Shown here piece after piece: positions 11,316 through 22,654 of a stretch of DNA of 64,000 nucleotides. Within the stretch, counting starts at the first letter, position 1. Every line of letters begins with the position of its first letter. The notes below the pieces were generated by a model that was given only the letters and a program-made list of their open reading frames with translations, was not told the origin of the DNA and searched no databases. A program made the position numbers and the translations under genes. Source of the DNA: Euglena gracilis (taxonomy: Eukaryota > Euglenida > Euglenophyceae > Euglenales); NCBI GenBank assembly GCA_039621445.1, contig CP154957.1, positions 30,719,778 through 30,783,777 of the forward strand, read 5' to 3'.

Positions 11316-14300
11316 TGCTCACTGCCTCGGAAGTGGCGCAGGCAAGGCTCGCTGACAATTACTCTTCCGTGGTGGATATCCGCAGCCGGGCTGAGATCGA
11401 AGCCACAGGCTCGATGCCGGAGGCGCTGGAGGTTCCTTTGATCGATGCGCAGATGGTTCTTACTAAAGAGAGAGTGTGCTGTGTTTTTTTTTTGGAGGGT
11501 CTTCGTGCTGGGAGTTTCCCCGGGACTCTCTCCGGCCAGCCCTCTTTGAGGATATTTTTCCGCAAAGAAAAACCAAAATCGTATTTATGATCTATTCTCA
11601 GGATTTCAGGGGTGCAAATTTTTGATACCTGAAATTGTTCATTTTGGGCTCCCCCCTTGTTCATTGGGGGGGGGGACCCACCATCTGGGCTTGCTCAAAC
11701 ACCAAAGGTTGCCACCAGTCAGCCAGAGCGTCTTTCAGGCCAGTCTGAATCAGAAATACACTAAGTGTGGATCCCAAAGTTTTTTTTTGTGTATCATGTA
11801 TATCACATTGAAGAATTTTTTGTATCCAATGTGAATCACCCCAAAATTTTTTGTGCATCACCTGTGTATCACCAAAAAGTTACCGAAATTCGAAAATACC
11901 CGTTTTGTATGTTGAAAATTTTTCTTCATTGTGAGCCGGGGCCAGAGTGTTTTTTTTGTTTGCGGATCTGAGGGGTGGGTGCGTGCCCCCCCCCCCCCCC
12001 CCCGGGGGGGGGGGGCGAGCTGAATGGGTACTCAGGGTTTTCTTTCATTTTCGGCACGAGACACCAAAAATGAAGGAATTTTTTGAACCCCAAAAATTGA
12101 CCCAGAAATCGGTCCCCTGACCCCCCCCCCCCCAAGCTCCCCCAGGGTGGGTGGGTCCAGGTCCCAGGTCCGAAAAAACCTCTGGCTGGGTCCAAGGTCC
12201 ACTCTGAGTGTCCATGGTGTCAGCAGATTGTATATTTTTGTGTATCCCATGTGCATCACCAAAATTTTTGTGCATCATATGCGCACGACCAAATGTTTTT
12301 GTGTCAAACCAAAATCACCAATTTTTTTTTATGTACCACTTGTGTTTCACCAAAAAATAGTTTTGTGTATCACCATGAACTTGTGATACGCATTAAGTGA
12401 ATGTCTGGTCCGAATTCTCCAGACATTGACCTTGGCCATTGTCACTCTGTTACACAGTGGAGCCGTAGTATTGGCCATTTTGGGTCATTATTGGGTCATT
12501 TCCGGCCATTTCTGGGTCATTTTGGGTATTTGTGTAACCCCCCCCCCCAAATAATAAACCCCCCTGTTTATTATTTGAATACTGGAAGTCGGGGTCCAGG
12601 GGGGGGGGTTATTATTTGGGCAAAAATTTTGAAGTCAAAAATCGACCCAAAAACCTCTCAACAGGCTCCAATGGTCACTTTTTTGGCATTTTTGGATTTT
12701 TTTTTGAAAAATAGGTGCGTCTTTGGCATATATTCTGCACCAATCTTATCCATTTTTGTGATTTTTTGCAACATTTCTGTTAGTTTTTGACTCTTTTTTC
12801 CTTTGCCTCCACACCTGCCAAAGGGGGGTTTATTATTTAGGCGGCCGAAGTCGGTCCTCGGGGGGGGTCGCTGAGTTCTTATCTCTTTAGAGTAACGCCG
12901 AAGCTTTCCACCGGGGACCCTGGGTAGACCGTGAAAACCGCGGATTATTACCATGACCCTGGCCCGGTTCCCTGAATTTTTTTTTCAGTCGCGAGTGCTG
13001 GATCCTGAGTTTCCGAATCACCCTGGGTTGACCCCCAACTCCCTGCCAGGCCCGAGTTATTCACCCGCGAAGGGGTCCAAACTGGGTAGGATTGGCCCGC
13101 CCCCTCCCCCACCTCTTCCGACTGCCATTTTGCCGGGGTCCAAAAATCAATCAAAAAATCCATTTTTCGAAAATATCTCGAGAAGACGTACATTATCACC
13201 GGAAATGTCAGTCTGACAAAATGTACCCCCGGAGGCCCTCTATCGCCCCCGTTCGCCGTTTTGGCCACCGACACGCCCGTGTTCCAGGCGCTTTTGCAGC
13301 CCAAAACGGTCATTTTGGGGTGTTTTTTTCGGGCCGTTTTTTTTCTTGCTCAAAGAATCGATTTTTCCAAAATATCTCGACAATGAAAAAATCAAAGAAA
13401 ATGTCCGGGGAGCAAAAATGAAGCCCTTGGAATGCCCTATCCAACCATGGTTTACTTTCCCCCCAACTCTTCGTGTACGCCGAGTTACGGCCATTTTTCG
13501 GCCAATTTTGGCCCATTTCTGGGGGCCATTTTGGGCTGTTTCTGGGGTCAAAAAATCGATGTTTCCAAAATATCTCAAAAACGAAGCGAAATCAATGGAA
13601 ATGTCCGGAGACCTAAATTGAAGCCCTTGGAACGCCCTATCTAACGGTATATTTTTATTTCCCCGCAACTCCCCATCTGGGGCTCTAGGCGGTAGACTGG
13701 GGGGGGGTCCTGGGTGGTCGGCCGACTAGTCGGCCGACCACCCAATTGGTCGGCCGACTAGGCCTGGTCGGCAGCTAGTCGGCGAGACAGGGGGGGGGGG
13801 GGCCTGGGTGGTCGGCGGACTAGTCGGCCGACCACCCACTCTAATGTAGTTACGGGCCAGTCTCGCCGACTTTTTATGAAGAAAATTGTATGCAAACTAG
13901 TCGGTGGCTAGTCGGTGGTCATAAAAATGGTCTGTGGCGGGCCCAAACCACCCGGAAATGGTCCGGATGGGTCCAAATAAGTGCCTTACACCAACAGGAA
14001 CACCCTCAGATGGAAATCTTTGGTCGGTGGGGGGTCGGTGGGCCCTTGATGGGGTCCGGAGGGGTAAAAAACCAATGATGAAACAGGGATTACATGAAAA
14101 TCCTTTAGAAATGCAAGCATTCTGCATCAGGACAGGCTGAAAACTCCCCCCTCCACCCCCACCCGAGCCCAGATAACAAAATCCCTTCTATGTTGGCAAC
14201 ATACTCGGGGGCTAAGTCGTTTTTGTGGCTCATTTTGGCATAGGCGGGGGGGCTCCGCCCCCCCACCCCCCCCCCCTCAAATAACAAAATCCCTTCTATG

Positions 14301-17300
14301 TTGGCAACATACTCCGGGGTTAAGTCATTTTTGTGGCTCACTTTGGCATAGGCGGGGGGGGCTCCGCCCCCCCCGCACACCCCCCTCAAATAACAAAATC
14401 CCTTCTATGTTGGCAACATACTCCGGGGTTAAGTCGTTTTTGTGGCTCACTTTGGCATAGGCGGGGGGGGGGCTCCGCCCCCCCCGCACCCCCCCCTTCA
14501 AATAACAAAATCCCTCCTATGTTGGCAATATACTTGGAGGGCTAAGTCCTTTTTGTGCAAATTTTGACTTATATATTGAAAATCCAACGGGGAGAAGTGT
14601 TCTTTTACCAAAAGTGGCCCAAAATGGACATTTTGCCCCCAGTTTTTGCATATTCACCCCCGACTGGGGGGTTCTGGAGCCATTTGGGTGGGTTTTGAAT
14701 GGTTTTGGGGTGATTTGGACAAAAGTTTTTCTCAGGGGGGGGGGCCTAAAAGTCGGCGAGACTGGCCCGTAACTACATTAGAGTGGGTGGTCGGCCGACT
14801 AGTCGGCCGACCACCCAGGACCCCCCCCCCCCTGTCTCGCCGACTAGCTGCCGACCAGGCCTAGTCGGCCGACCAATTGGGTGGTCGGCCGACTAGTCGG
14901 CCGACCACCCAGGATTCCCCCCCCCCAAGTCTACCGTTTGGCACTCCCATCTGGCCCGAAATATGGCCGATTTACGGGCCCAAACAGCGCGGCAGCCTTG
15001 TGACGGCCGCTTTCGTCCCTGTTTCGGGTCAAAATTTTTTTCTAAAATTTCTCAAAAATGGTGGGGAATCAAAGGAAATGTCCGGAGACCTAAATTGAAG
15101 CCCTTACAATGCCCTATCTAACGGTATTTTGCTTTCCCCGCAGCTACCCCCCGCCTGGCCCGAGGGACGGCCATTTTTCGGCCAATTTCGCCCATTTTGT
15201 ACAGTTTTGGCTTGTCTTGACTTTGCCTTTTTCGGCCATTTGCAAGTGAAAAATTCGAAAAAAATTGAATTTTTTTGCCCAAACCCATGTTTTTTTGGCC
15301 TCCCGGACCCGGAAAACCTGTTTTTTGAGCACAAAATGAGCGTTTTTCGACCCCCCGGCGCCCCGTTTTGACCCGAAACCCATGGACTTTAGGTCAAAAA
15401 CGGGTCAAAAAAGTCGAAGAAATTCCAACAAAATGGGTTATGGTAACTTTTCATTAACATTTCTGAAATTGCTTTAAAATCCCCGAAAGTCACCGTAAAT
15501 TGCAAGGTTGCAATTTTATAAATTATAATTTAAAAAAAATTTGCAATGCTAGTCTTTTCGGCTTTCCATTACATGCAAGTCGCATTAAGAGCTCAGCACT
15601 ATTCAAAACCTGGTTTATTATTTGGGGGGGGGTTTATAAATTGGGGGGGTTCATTTTATAACCATTTCGGGTTATTTTGTGGCTGATTTGTGGCATTATT
15701 GGCCTAGATTTGACCATTTCGACCCCCCCCCCCCCCGACAATGACCACCCCCTTTGATAACGACCCCGAATTTCCCCCTCCAGTATTGACTTCCTTGCCG
15801 ATTGGCTCGAGCGGAGTGTCCATTCCGACATGTCCGACATGTCCAGCAGCAATTCTCACCTCATCCCAGGGGGAAATTGGTTTTTCCTGCCACAGGGTAC
15901 CTCCCTCCTCCACAGGTGGTGCAGAGGCCCAACGAGGAGTTCCTGCGGCAGATCAAGCAGCTCTTCCCAGACGCGGGCCACACGCTCATCCTGATGTGCT
16001 CTGACGGCGGCAAGCGCTCCGCCGAGGCCACCCGGATGCTGACGGATGCGGGATACACCGGTGCGGTGGGGGTTCATGCTCTGCCTTTGAAGTCACCCCG
16101 TCTTCCTTCCCTCTTCTCTGGCAGGAAGTTCTCTCTTCCAGGAATCCAATCAATCAAGATTTGATTGTTTTATCCCTGGTAGACCCCTCCAGGATCTCAC
16201 TGTAATATTATTTATTGCTGCCACTGCAAATACTGTTCGATTACTGTTTCATGTTTTTCGTTCAGTTCACATTTTGAAATTCAGGGGAGAACTCATTTCT
16301 GAATTGCAAAGATTTCACTCTTTTGAGTGGAGTTGGTTTCTTCTGTTTCCAACTTCAAAACTAGGATGCAGATAAGGGGTGATAGGGGCAACAGCGCCGT
16401 CTACGTCGGAGGGTCACGACTGGGACCCCCTCCCCATCGACCAGTTTCAAGTCCTCTCCATCCCCTTTTTGTGCGTATGAAAACACATCCGGTTTTCTTC
16501 CACTAACTCCAGCTTGGACAAAACAAATTACAGATGACAAACGCTCCAGAAGGTGGATTCTGTCGAAGGGAATCCAGGGTGTTGGGTTTCGGGGTGGGTG
16601 GCGCTATAGCCCCCCCCCCCCATGCCGGGGTCGGGCCCAAAAGTGGCTGCGCACCCCAGGTAACAAATTCTCTGGGTCGGACTGGGCTGAATTCCTCATT
16701 TGGTTATGTCGCCCCATGTTCAGAACAGAAATTTAACCCATTCTAACATCATCCTCATCCATCAGGCAGCCTTTCTCCGAAGTAGTTGGGGAAGTGGAGC
16801 AAGTGAGGCCCACACTGCAAAAATGCAAACGTTCGGCCGCTGGATGGTGATTGTTTTTTTCCTTTGGTGAGTGCAAAAAAAAACGAAAACGGGCAATAAT
16901 GGGTAATGGGTCTAAATGGGCTGCCCATTTTTGGGTTTGGGTTTAAACCCAGATTCGGGGTTTGAACAATCAATTTATTTGCATGGATTTCGACCCCCGG
17001 TCAGGGAATGGTCATCGTACCCCAATGGGTCTGATGGGTCTTCATCCAGCCTTTTTCCAATTTCTGAACTGGACCTTCCCGCAGGTCGTTCGGCCACGCC
17101 CTCGGGGGGAGCCTTTTGATGTGGATCTTTTGCTGCTTATTCTTGATCAACCGCATTCAAAGCTTTCCGTCGTGTTGTTGCGCCCGACCTTCGACCCAAG
17201 TTCCTGATCCCCAAGGCCGAACGGAAAGAAAGTGCCTGGGAGGCCCCTCCCCCCCCCCCTCCCATCCCCCTGCAGATGTCGTCCTTCTCGACGGGGGATA

Positions 17301-18359
17301 CCTCGCGTGGTACGCCACCACCCGCAAGGTGTGCCCCTCCCCTCCGCCGCCGCCGCCGCTGCCCGCTTCCACACAGGACCCCGGTGTGCCGTTGCGAGAC
17401 CGAACCCCGTGGATCTCCTGGCGCCAGGCACTGAAGGAGGAAGGTGCGGTGCTTGCCCCCCCCCCCCCACCATTTGAACACCCGAACTGAACGCCACAAA
17501 CACAGAGTAATACTTTGCCTCCAAAGAGCGGAATCCTGGAATCCAGGGAAAGGGTCCAATTTTTAGGGCACCCGCCGCACTGTTCCCTGCATTTTTCTAC
17601 GTCCGGCACTGTCAAACGCTGTCATTGGCACATTTTTTTTTGGTCAAAAAACATAGTTTGTGGCCACAAACATAGTTTGTGGGGTCATTTTGATCAACAT
17701 GATGGGCATGATGGGATCAGGATGGTCTCCCTCAAAGATATTCCCAGGGGATACATAAGCCTTGATTTTTGGAACGACCAAAAACACTCTCTGGTTGAAG
17801 GTCCAAAAGTGAATCTCTCTCTCTCTCTCTCTCTCTCTGACGCCTCATTCCGGGGGTTTTTAGCATTTTAAGCTTATTTTAGTAAAACCAACCTGGCTCT
17901 CCGGCTTCACTGGACCCCCCCCCCAAGGTGCTGCCAGCCAGCAGCACCAGCACCCTTCCTCCCCGACTTGCTTTTGAGCTTCTTCTTCTTCTTCTTTTTT
18001 TATTTATTTACCGAAGCCTCCCCAAACATGGACTGTCCAGCCAATTTTAGGTCTCAAAGTGAAATCCTCCCCGCCCACTGCCAGGGGTCTTGAAAAGCTT
18101 GAAAAGTGGCCTGTCACTGGGCCCGGGTGGCTATGCTACATTTGGGGGTTGTTGTTGTCTTCCCTCTTTCTGGAGAAAAACAACACAGTACACACAGTAT
18201 ACGGAACACCAACGCACAATACAATGATAATAATAATAATAATAAGATGACCAACAACCCTTCCTCCCCTCCGTTGCAGGGAAAGCCAAGGCTATGGCTG
18301 CCAAAGCGAATCCGGTGGATGATGTCATCGAGAACGACTGGGGGCAAGCTTCTTTTTAG
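11316..18359 (+). CDS. Rhodanese-like domain protein (5 exons read, N-terminus missing)
   Basis: Exons 11,316-11,473, 15,916-16,060, 17,276-17,328, 17,377-17,443 and 18,280-18,359 (stop TAG) join in phase at GT-AG borders to about 166 codons. The domain shows the N-terminal VVDIRSRAEIEATGSMPEA, the active-site loop with cysteine (MCSDGGKRSA) and the C-terminal LLDGGYLAWY, the usual order in single rhodanese domains. The active Cys suggests sulfur transfer or a related thiol activity; substrate and compartment are not visible. The tail ends in ...IENDWGQASF. Exon 1 should end in phase 1 upstream of 11,316 and was not found, so a targeting peptide cannot be judged. The 4.4-kb first readable intron holds a large inverted-repeat block. 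Donors are GTGTGC or GTGCGG. Confidence 0.85.
11770..12395. repeat. TGTGTATCACC-type arrays flanking a C/G-tract cassette
   Basis: Units of about 25 bp with TTTTTGTGCATCAC/TGTGTATCACC cores lie at 11,785-11,880 and again at 12,230-12,390. Between them sit C/G tracts and a segment with the pair CAGGGTTTTC / AACCCC. Intronic in the rhodanese gene. Confidence 0.55.
12531..12845. repeat. C/G-tract cassette with word AAATAATAAACC
   Basis: CCCCAAATAATAAACCCC, TTTATTATTTGAATAC, GGGTTATTATTTGGG and GGGGTTTATTATTTAGG repeat one word beside C and G tracts, in both orientations. A related word recurs at 15,611-15,655. Confidence 0.65.
12846..15440. repeat. Inverted counterpart of the 4.7-6.7 kb repeat block
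   Basis: Segments at 12,860-13,080 mirror 6,400-6,640, and 13,560-13,690 mirrors 6,200-6,330. 13,690-14,940 mirrors 4,748-5,830, and 15,060-15,400 again mirrors 5,890-6,330. The two blocks form an interrupted inverted repeat with arms of about 2 kb. Entirely within the rhodanese intron 11,474-15,915. Confidence 0.65.
13687..14942. mobile_element. TIR element, copy B (non-autonomous)
   Basis: Ends of about 190 bp are inverted copies (GGTAGACTGGGG... to ...CCCCAAGTCTACC) containing GGTCGGCCGACTAGTCGG palindromes. Inside, three to four tandem units of about 120 bp carry CCTTCTATGTTGGCAACATA and GGCGGGGGGGCTCCGCCCC hairpins (14,160-14,540). No transposase is encoded. Same family as copy A, opposite orientation. 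Confidence 0.7.
15608..15770. repeat. C/G-tract cassettes with TTTATTATTTGGG and GACAATGACC words
   Basis: GGTTTATTATTTGGGGG and GGTTTATAAATTGGGGG are followed by a C tract with GACAATGACCACCCCC and GATAACGACCCC. Short words again sit directly at C/G tracts. Confidence 0.5.
17813..17839. repeat. (CT)n microsatellite
   Basis: Perfect TC dinucleotide run in the last rhodanese intron. A (TTC)n stretch lies at 17,982-17,998 and an (ATA)n stretch at 18,225-18,245. Confidence 0.8.
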
Positions 18360-18544
18360 ATCAGCTCCATTGGTTAATGTTGTAAATTCGGGGGGGGGGG
18401 GGATGTTTTTTTTCCGGACACCGGGGGGGGGGGTGGAAGAGGGTCACTCACACAACGCCAAATTTTTGGACCCCAGAGAATTTTGGAGGTGCAAGGACTC
18501 CAAAGAAGTCCTGGGGTGGCCCTACCTCCTGCATCACGCTTCAG

Positions 18545-21500
18545 TCAGCGAAGCAGCGGCAACAGAAGCATGGCTGGGCGAGAGCCCGCGAGGAGCTGAA
18601 GAGAAAGGAGCAGGAACTTGCCAGCCGCCGGCAACGGGTCGAAGAAGTGTACTGGGGTTTGTTTTGTTCAGTGAAATGTTTTTTTGGAAGATATGAGGAG
18701 CAGGAACACATACTTCGGACCACAATTTTACCAGAAAATCTGTGTTTTGAGAAAAGCTGCATTATTTGACTTCAGGGAACCAAATCTTCATTTCGGGGAT
18801 TGTGCCCAGAAGACAGAATGTGTGAGAGAAGCTCTGTCTTTGACAGCAGTGGTGGTGTGTGCAAGCCACTCAGGTTATTAGCAGCCATTGTTTTGGTGAA
18901 AAACTTGGCTTTGCAGCCAAGTGAGCACTGCATCATGTAACCAAATGAAACTATGGTGCCAAAGGTGGGTTTCTGTCGGGCAGTTTGTTACTCTTCAACA
19001 AAAGCAGCAAAAGGTTGCAACCCAGTCTGAAAGTGGCAGGAACGAACAGGGAGCGTTCCTGGGAAAGCTGAAGCCGAAGTGTCACGTGTAAGCCAGTCTA
19101 TTTGAAATGCCTTTGGGACCTCAGCTTCTCCGGCCTTGTTTGGTTTGCGCCCAGAGTTCTCCTCGGACAACCCGGGGCGCAAAGAGATCGTGGCCTTCCT
19201 GAGCTGGTTCCAGGCGCTGCGGTTCCTCGACTCCTACATGCTGGAGCCCACGCTGTCCGCCTTCGCCCGCATGCAGATCCACCAGATGGCCCGGGCCCGG
19301 GGCCTGCTCTCCAAGTCCTACGGCCCGAAGCACAGCCGCTGCCTGGAGGTGTCCCGCAAAGGGGCGAAACCGCGGGGTGTGCTGCCCTCGTCGACGGGGA
19401 AAATGTTTTTTCACTTGTGTGGCAACCAGGCACCTCCAAAAATGGCCTATTTTCAAAGGAATGTGCCTAGGCACAGGCCAAAATCCGACCCCCCCGGGGG
19501 GGGGGGTAGTGCCTGCCTGGGCAAGCACCCCAAGGCACGGACCCCCCCTGGGGTTGGTGAAAAAAATCCTGATCCCAATAACACCAAAATGCCAAGTGCC
19601 TGGAGGTGCTTGATGGCAACCCCCGACGGAATTATTTTGCGCACATGGCGAGGTTTGTTGTACGACGCATGCGACGTGGCTAATTTTAATGTGTGCGCCA
19701 CAACTGCTCTGGTTCTTGCTTTTTTGATGTGTGTGTCTCCACCACAGGCTTTTCAGGTTTTATTTCTATTTCTATGGGGATGCAACGTTCAATGGGACGA
19801 GGCGGAGGAGATGATCCAGGGGGGGCTCCGTGCACCGTAAAAGTTTGGTTGGGCACCCTTGTCATCCCATTCCACTTTGAACAGCACCAACACAAACCAT
19901 TTGGTTTATTTAAGTGCCAAAGAAAAGAATGCTCTGTGCCACATCTGCATTTTCTGCAAGGATGGCGGGAACTTTGCCCTGCGCCTGTTCTGAGCTGCTG
20001 TTCATCCAAAGGGCAGCTGGTAAAAAAGGGAGGAAATTGGGCTGCACTGGTCTCCCCCACAGGTGTGGTTCCAGTTCCATTGGATGAGGAAGCCAGGCTG
20101 CCCAAAAGTCCTAGCCTCTGTGCCAAGAACCCCCTTCCCAGATTCGGAGGTTTGGCCTGGCCTGGCCTGGTCTGGTCTGGTCTGGTCTGGTCTGGTCTGC
20201 CAGCCATTTTCCTTGCATACAGGGAAGAAAACAAAGGTTGAGCCAGTGATGACCCTCGACCGGTGCCCTGAAGGTGTGCAATTCGTCATGGTTGTGGGGG
20301 GGGTTCGCTGGTTTGCCCCCCACCAAGCAGCCCCCTCTCCAAATATACCCCCGGGGTGTTCTTTTTTTTCGCCAAAGTGCAGCTCTGGGGGGGGGGCAGG
20401 GGTTATAGCTTGGAATTAATGAATTAATTAATTTTCTAGGATTTGGCAGGTTCCAAAAGCAGCAACCCACAGCGACCCGGAAAGTGCCTAAAAACGCCTC
20501 ACCTTTAGGCATATTGCACATTTTATGATGCTTGGGTATTGCCCAGATGGAAAATTTTTCCAGTGCCCATCCCTGCAAATCCAAACACCTCATTCATGAA
20601 GCTGGCCCCAAGTCCGAGAACTTTGGTGGCCTAAACTTGCACTTAAGCTGTATTGCGCACCTGTGTATCTTTTTCTTTTTTGGAACTCTTTGAAACGCAG
20701 GGACCCTTTGTTTAGGGTCCAGCGTCATGTGCGGGTGTTGGGACCCAGGGAACAGGCCCAATTTTGGTTGTTTTTTTTTGGCCTGTGCACCATGTTAAAG
20801 AAAGTTTAAAACCCCAGCTTTCAGGAGACGTGAGTTTTCCCCAAAAAGGGCCGAAACGTCTGTTGCGAGGCCCTGGCTTTTGAAGCCCCGACTGTGTTCC
20901 CCAGATGGTGCTTCACAGGCAGGGGGAAGCTTGGCCCTTTTTGCTGCTTTTTTTAGTCTCTGCGACATGTCTGTGGGGGGTTAACACACACATTATGAAA
21001 AGCTGGAAAATCGACGCGCCAGAGAGTTGTGACCCCTGGGAGGTTGATGCGGGAGGAGCGATACAGTGGGGAACCATCCAGACCGAGGGGTTGGGGTGGA
21101 TTGAGGGTAAGCCCAGGGTCTTGTCCCCACGTCTGGTGATCAACCCCCACACTACTGGGCACAGAGCACAATGGTTACAGACATTGCGCACATGCACAAC
21201 AATTACCCATTGCGCATGTGCACAATGCATAGCCACTGCGCATGTGCGCAATGGATAACGGAATCCTCTGAGTTTATGGGCCCTTTGGCGTGTTACGGTG
21301 TGTTGAGGGTCCTCTCTGCACGACCACTATTGGGTTTGATACAAATCAGGGCGGCAGTCTGTGGAGCGACAGCGACGTTGCACTCAGTGCTAGGAGTTGG
21401 ATGTTTTGGTATGACAGGATGGTCTGTTTTGCCAAACCATGTCCTCCATCTGCCTTGGTGCGATGTGGCTGTCTGGCGGGTTGCAAATTACAAAAGAAAC

Positions 21501-22654
21501 GTGCCCCTGTACCACGGCTGTTCTCTCCCTGCGTCGTGAGATGAGTTTCAAGCTCTCATATCGCATCTGCGTGCATCTGCACTGATTCAAAAATTTTAAA
21601 ATTGTATTTCTATTGCACAGTTGTTCAAAATAACTCTTAAATGTTGTATTAACGAAGCGTGTCCGTTGCGCAGATGCGGAGTGAAAGCATACTTTAACAC
21701 ATATATTGTTCTTATTGACAAGTGCGCAATAACCATGTTGAAACAAAATAAACATGTTGAATTGCACAAATTTTTAAAAAAAATTGCACAAATGCGCAGT
21801 GTGTTTAAATTTTTTTGTGATGAAGCAATTTGTTGCTACATTGCCAAATGCGCAGGTGTGGAAGGTGGTGGTGAGGAAGCAATGACAATTAGATGTGGGA
21901 AGTGATCGACTGGGAAACCTTGGTAGGTCCCCCCTCAATTATCCGGGCGCTTCCGCCGCCGGCGGCTCCGGGCGCGTTGGGTTCATTCCACAATGGGCTT
22001 CCTTGGCAGCCATGTGCACGCAGACCGTGGAGTTACAAGTCATTTGGGTGCCAAGAAAGCTGGCAAACTCGCTTTCCCATACCGCTACGATTCGCACACC
22101 TGGGATGGAGATATCAGTCTCGCTTTGACACCTTGCATTGCACAAAAGGTTAGGCATCAATCCTTTTGCACAAAAGCCTCCGACGATGTGGCAGAACTTT
22201 TTTTGAAAAAAAACAACAACATGTTTTTCATTCTTTGGTCCCCACCCTCCCCCAGATGCCAAGCTTGCCATCACCGCGCTGCTGGAAGGGGACCGGCCGG
22301 TGTACATGCCGATGCCAGAGGTGGGCCACCCCCGCAGGGATGATCACAACCTCAAAGGAGAGCAGGCATATGCACTCAGAACAATTGCATTGCATTGCAT
22401 TGCATTGCATTGGACATTTCTCTTCCCTTTTGTGTGCGTGACCATTTTGACCCGACATTGAGCATTACAGGGCGTGGTGCACACCGACAAAAAGAACTCC
22501 TGCCAATGACGTTCTATATCATCCACAGGCTAAGTCTTGGAATGCGATGCGTTCTCTCTCTGGAACGATGGGTTTCCAGCTGGACCCGATCGCTGAGGCT
22601 GGGGTCGTTGTCCTCAGCAAGCGCACTGGTGTGGCTGCATCCCTGGAAGGATAG
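18545..22654 (+). CDS. R3H-domain protein (partial exon model)
   Basis: Exon 18,545/18,549-18,646 encodes a charged helix (ELKRKEQELASRRQRVEE). Exon 19,157-about 19,348 joins in phase 0 and encodes an R3H domain: ARMQIHQMARARGLLSKS then YGPKHSRCLEV, with the R-x3-H core. R3H domains bind single-stranded nucleic acid. Exons 22,256-22,320 (LLEGDRPVYMPMPE) and 22,529-22,654 (AKSWNAMRSLSGTMGFQLDP..., stop TAG) join in phase and end a protein, which may be this one; the link across 19.4-22.2 kb is unproven. A cysteine-rich frame at 19,906-19,993 (CHICIFCKDGGN) may be another exon. The helix-plus-R3H order recalls SPAG7-like or R3H-associated proteins, but I do not assign a name. Confidence 0.5.
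19427..19612. mobile_element. MITE-like element, CAGGCACC ends, near-perfect 8-bp TSD
   Basis: Starts CAGGCACCTCCA and ends TGGAGGTGCTTG, which pair as inverted ends. It is flanked by GTGGCAAC (19,419-19,426) and ATGGCAAC (19,613-19,620), 7 of 8 identical. It lies just downstream of the R3H exon; joining the flanks through one duplication keeps a frame open. 186 bp, no coding capacity. Confidence 0.55.
20157..20200. repeat. (TGGCC/TGGTC)n pentamer array
   Basis: About eight pentamers, CTGGC then CTGGT, in tandem. Confidence 0.85.
21170..21260. repeat. GCGCATGTGC palindrome cluster
   Basis: Four copies of TTGCGCA(C/T)(A/G)TGCACAA-type palindromes in about 90 bp. They resemble the TTTGCGCAAA palindromes of the 39.8-42.7 kb transposon. 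Confidence 0.5.
22383..22413. repeat. (ATTGC)n microsatellite
   Basis: Six tandem TTGCA/ATTGC pentamers inside the intron between the last two exons of the 18.5-22.7 kb gene. Confidence 0.85.

Noticed and set aside
20905-21258. Protein-coding gene with a Trp-rich peptide
   Set aside because: No domain, no clear acceptor, and the end runs into the GCGCATGTGC palindrome cluster.
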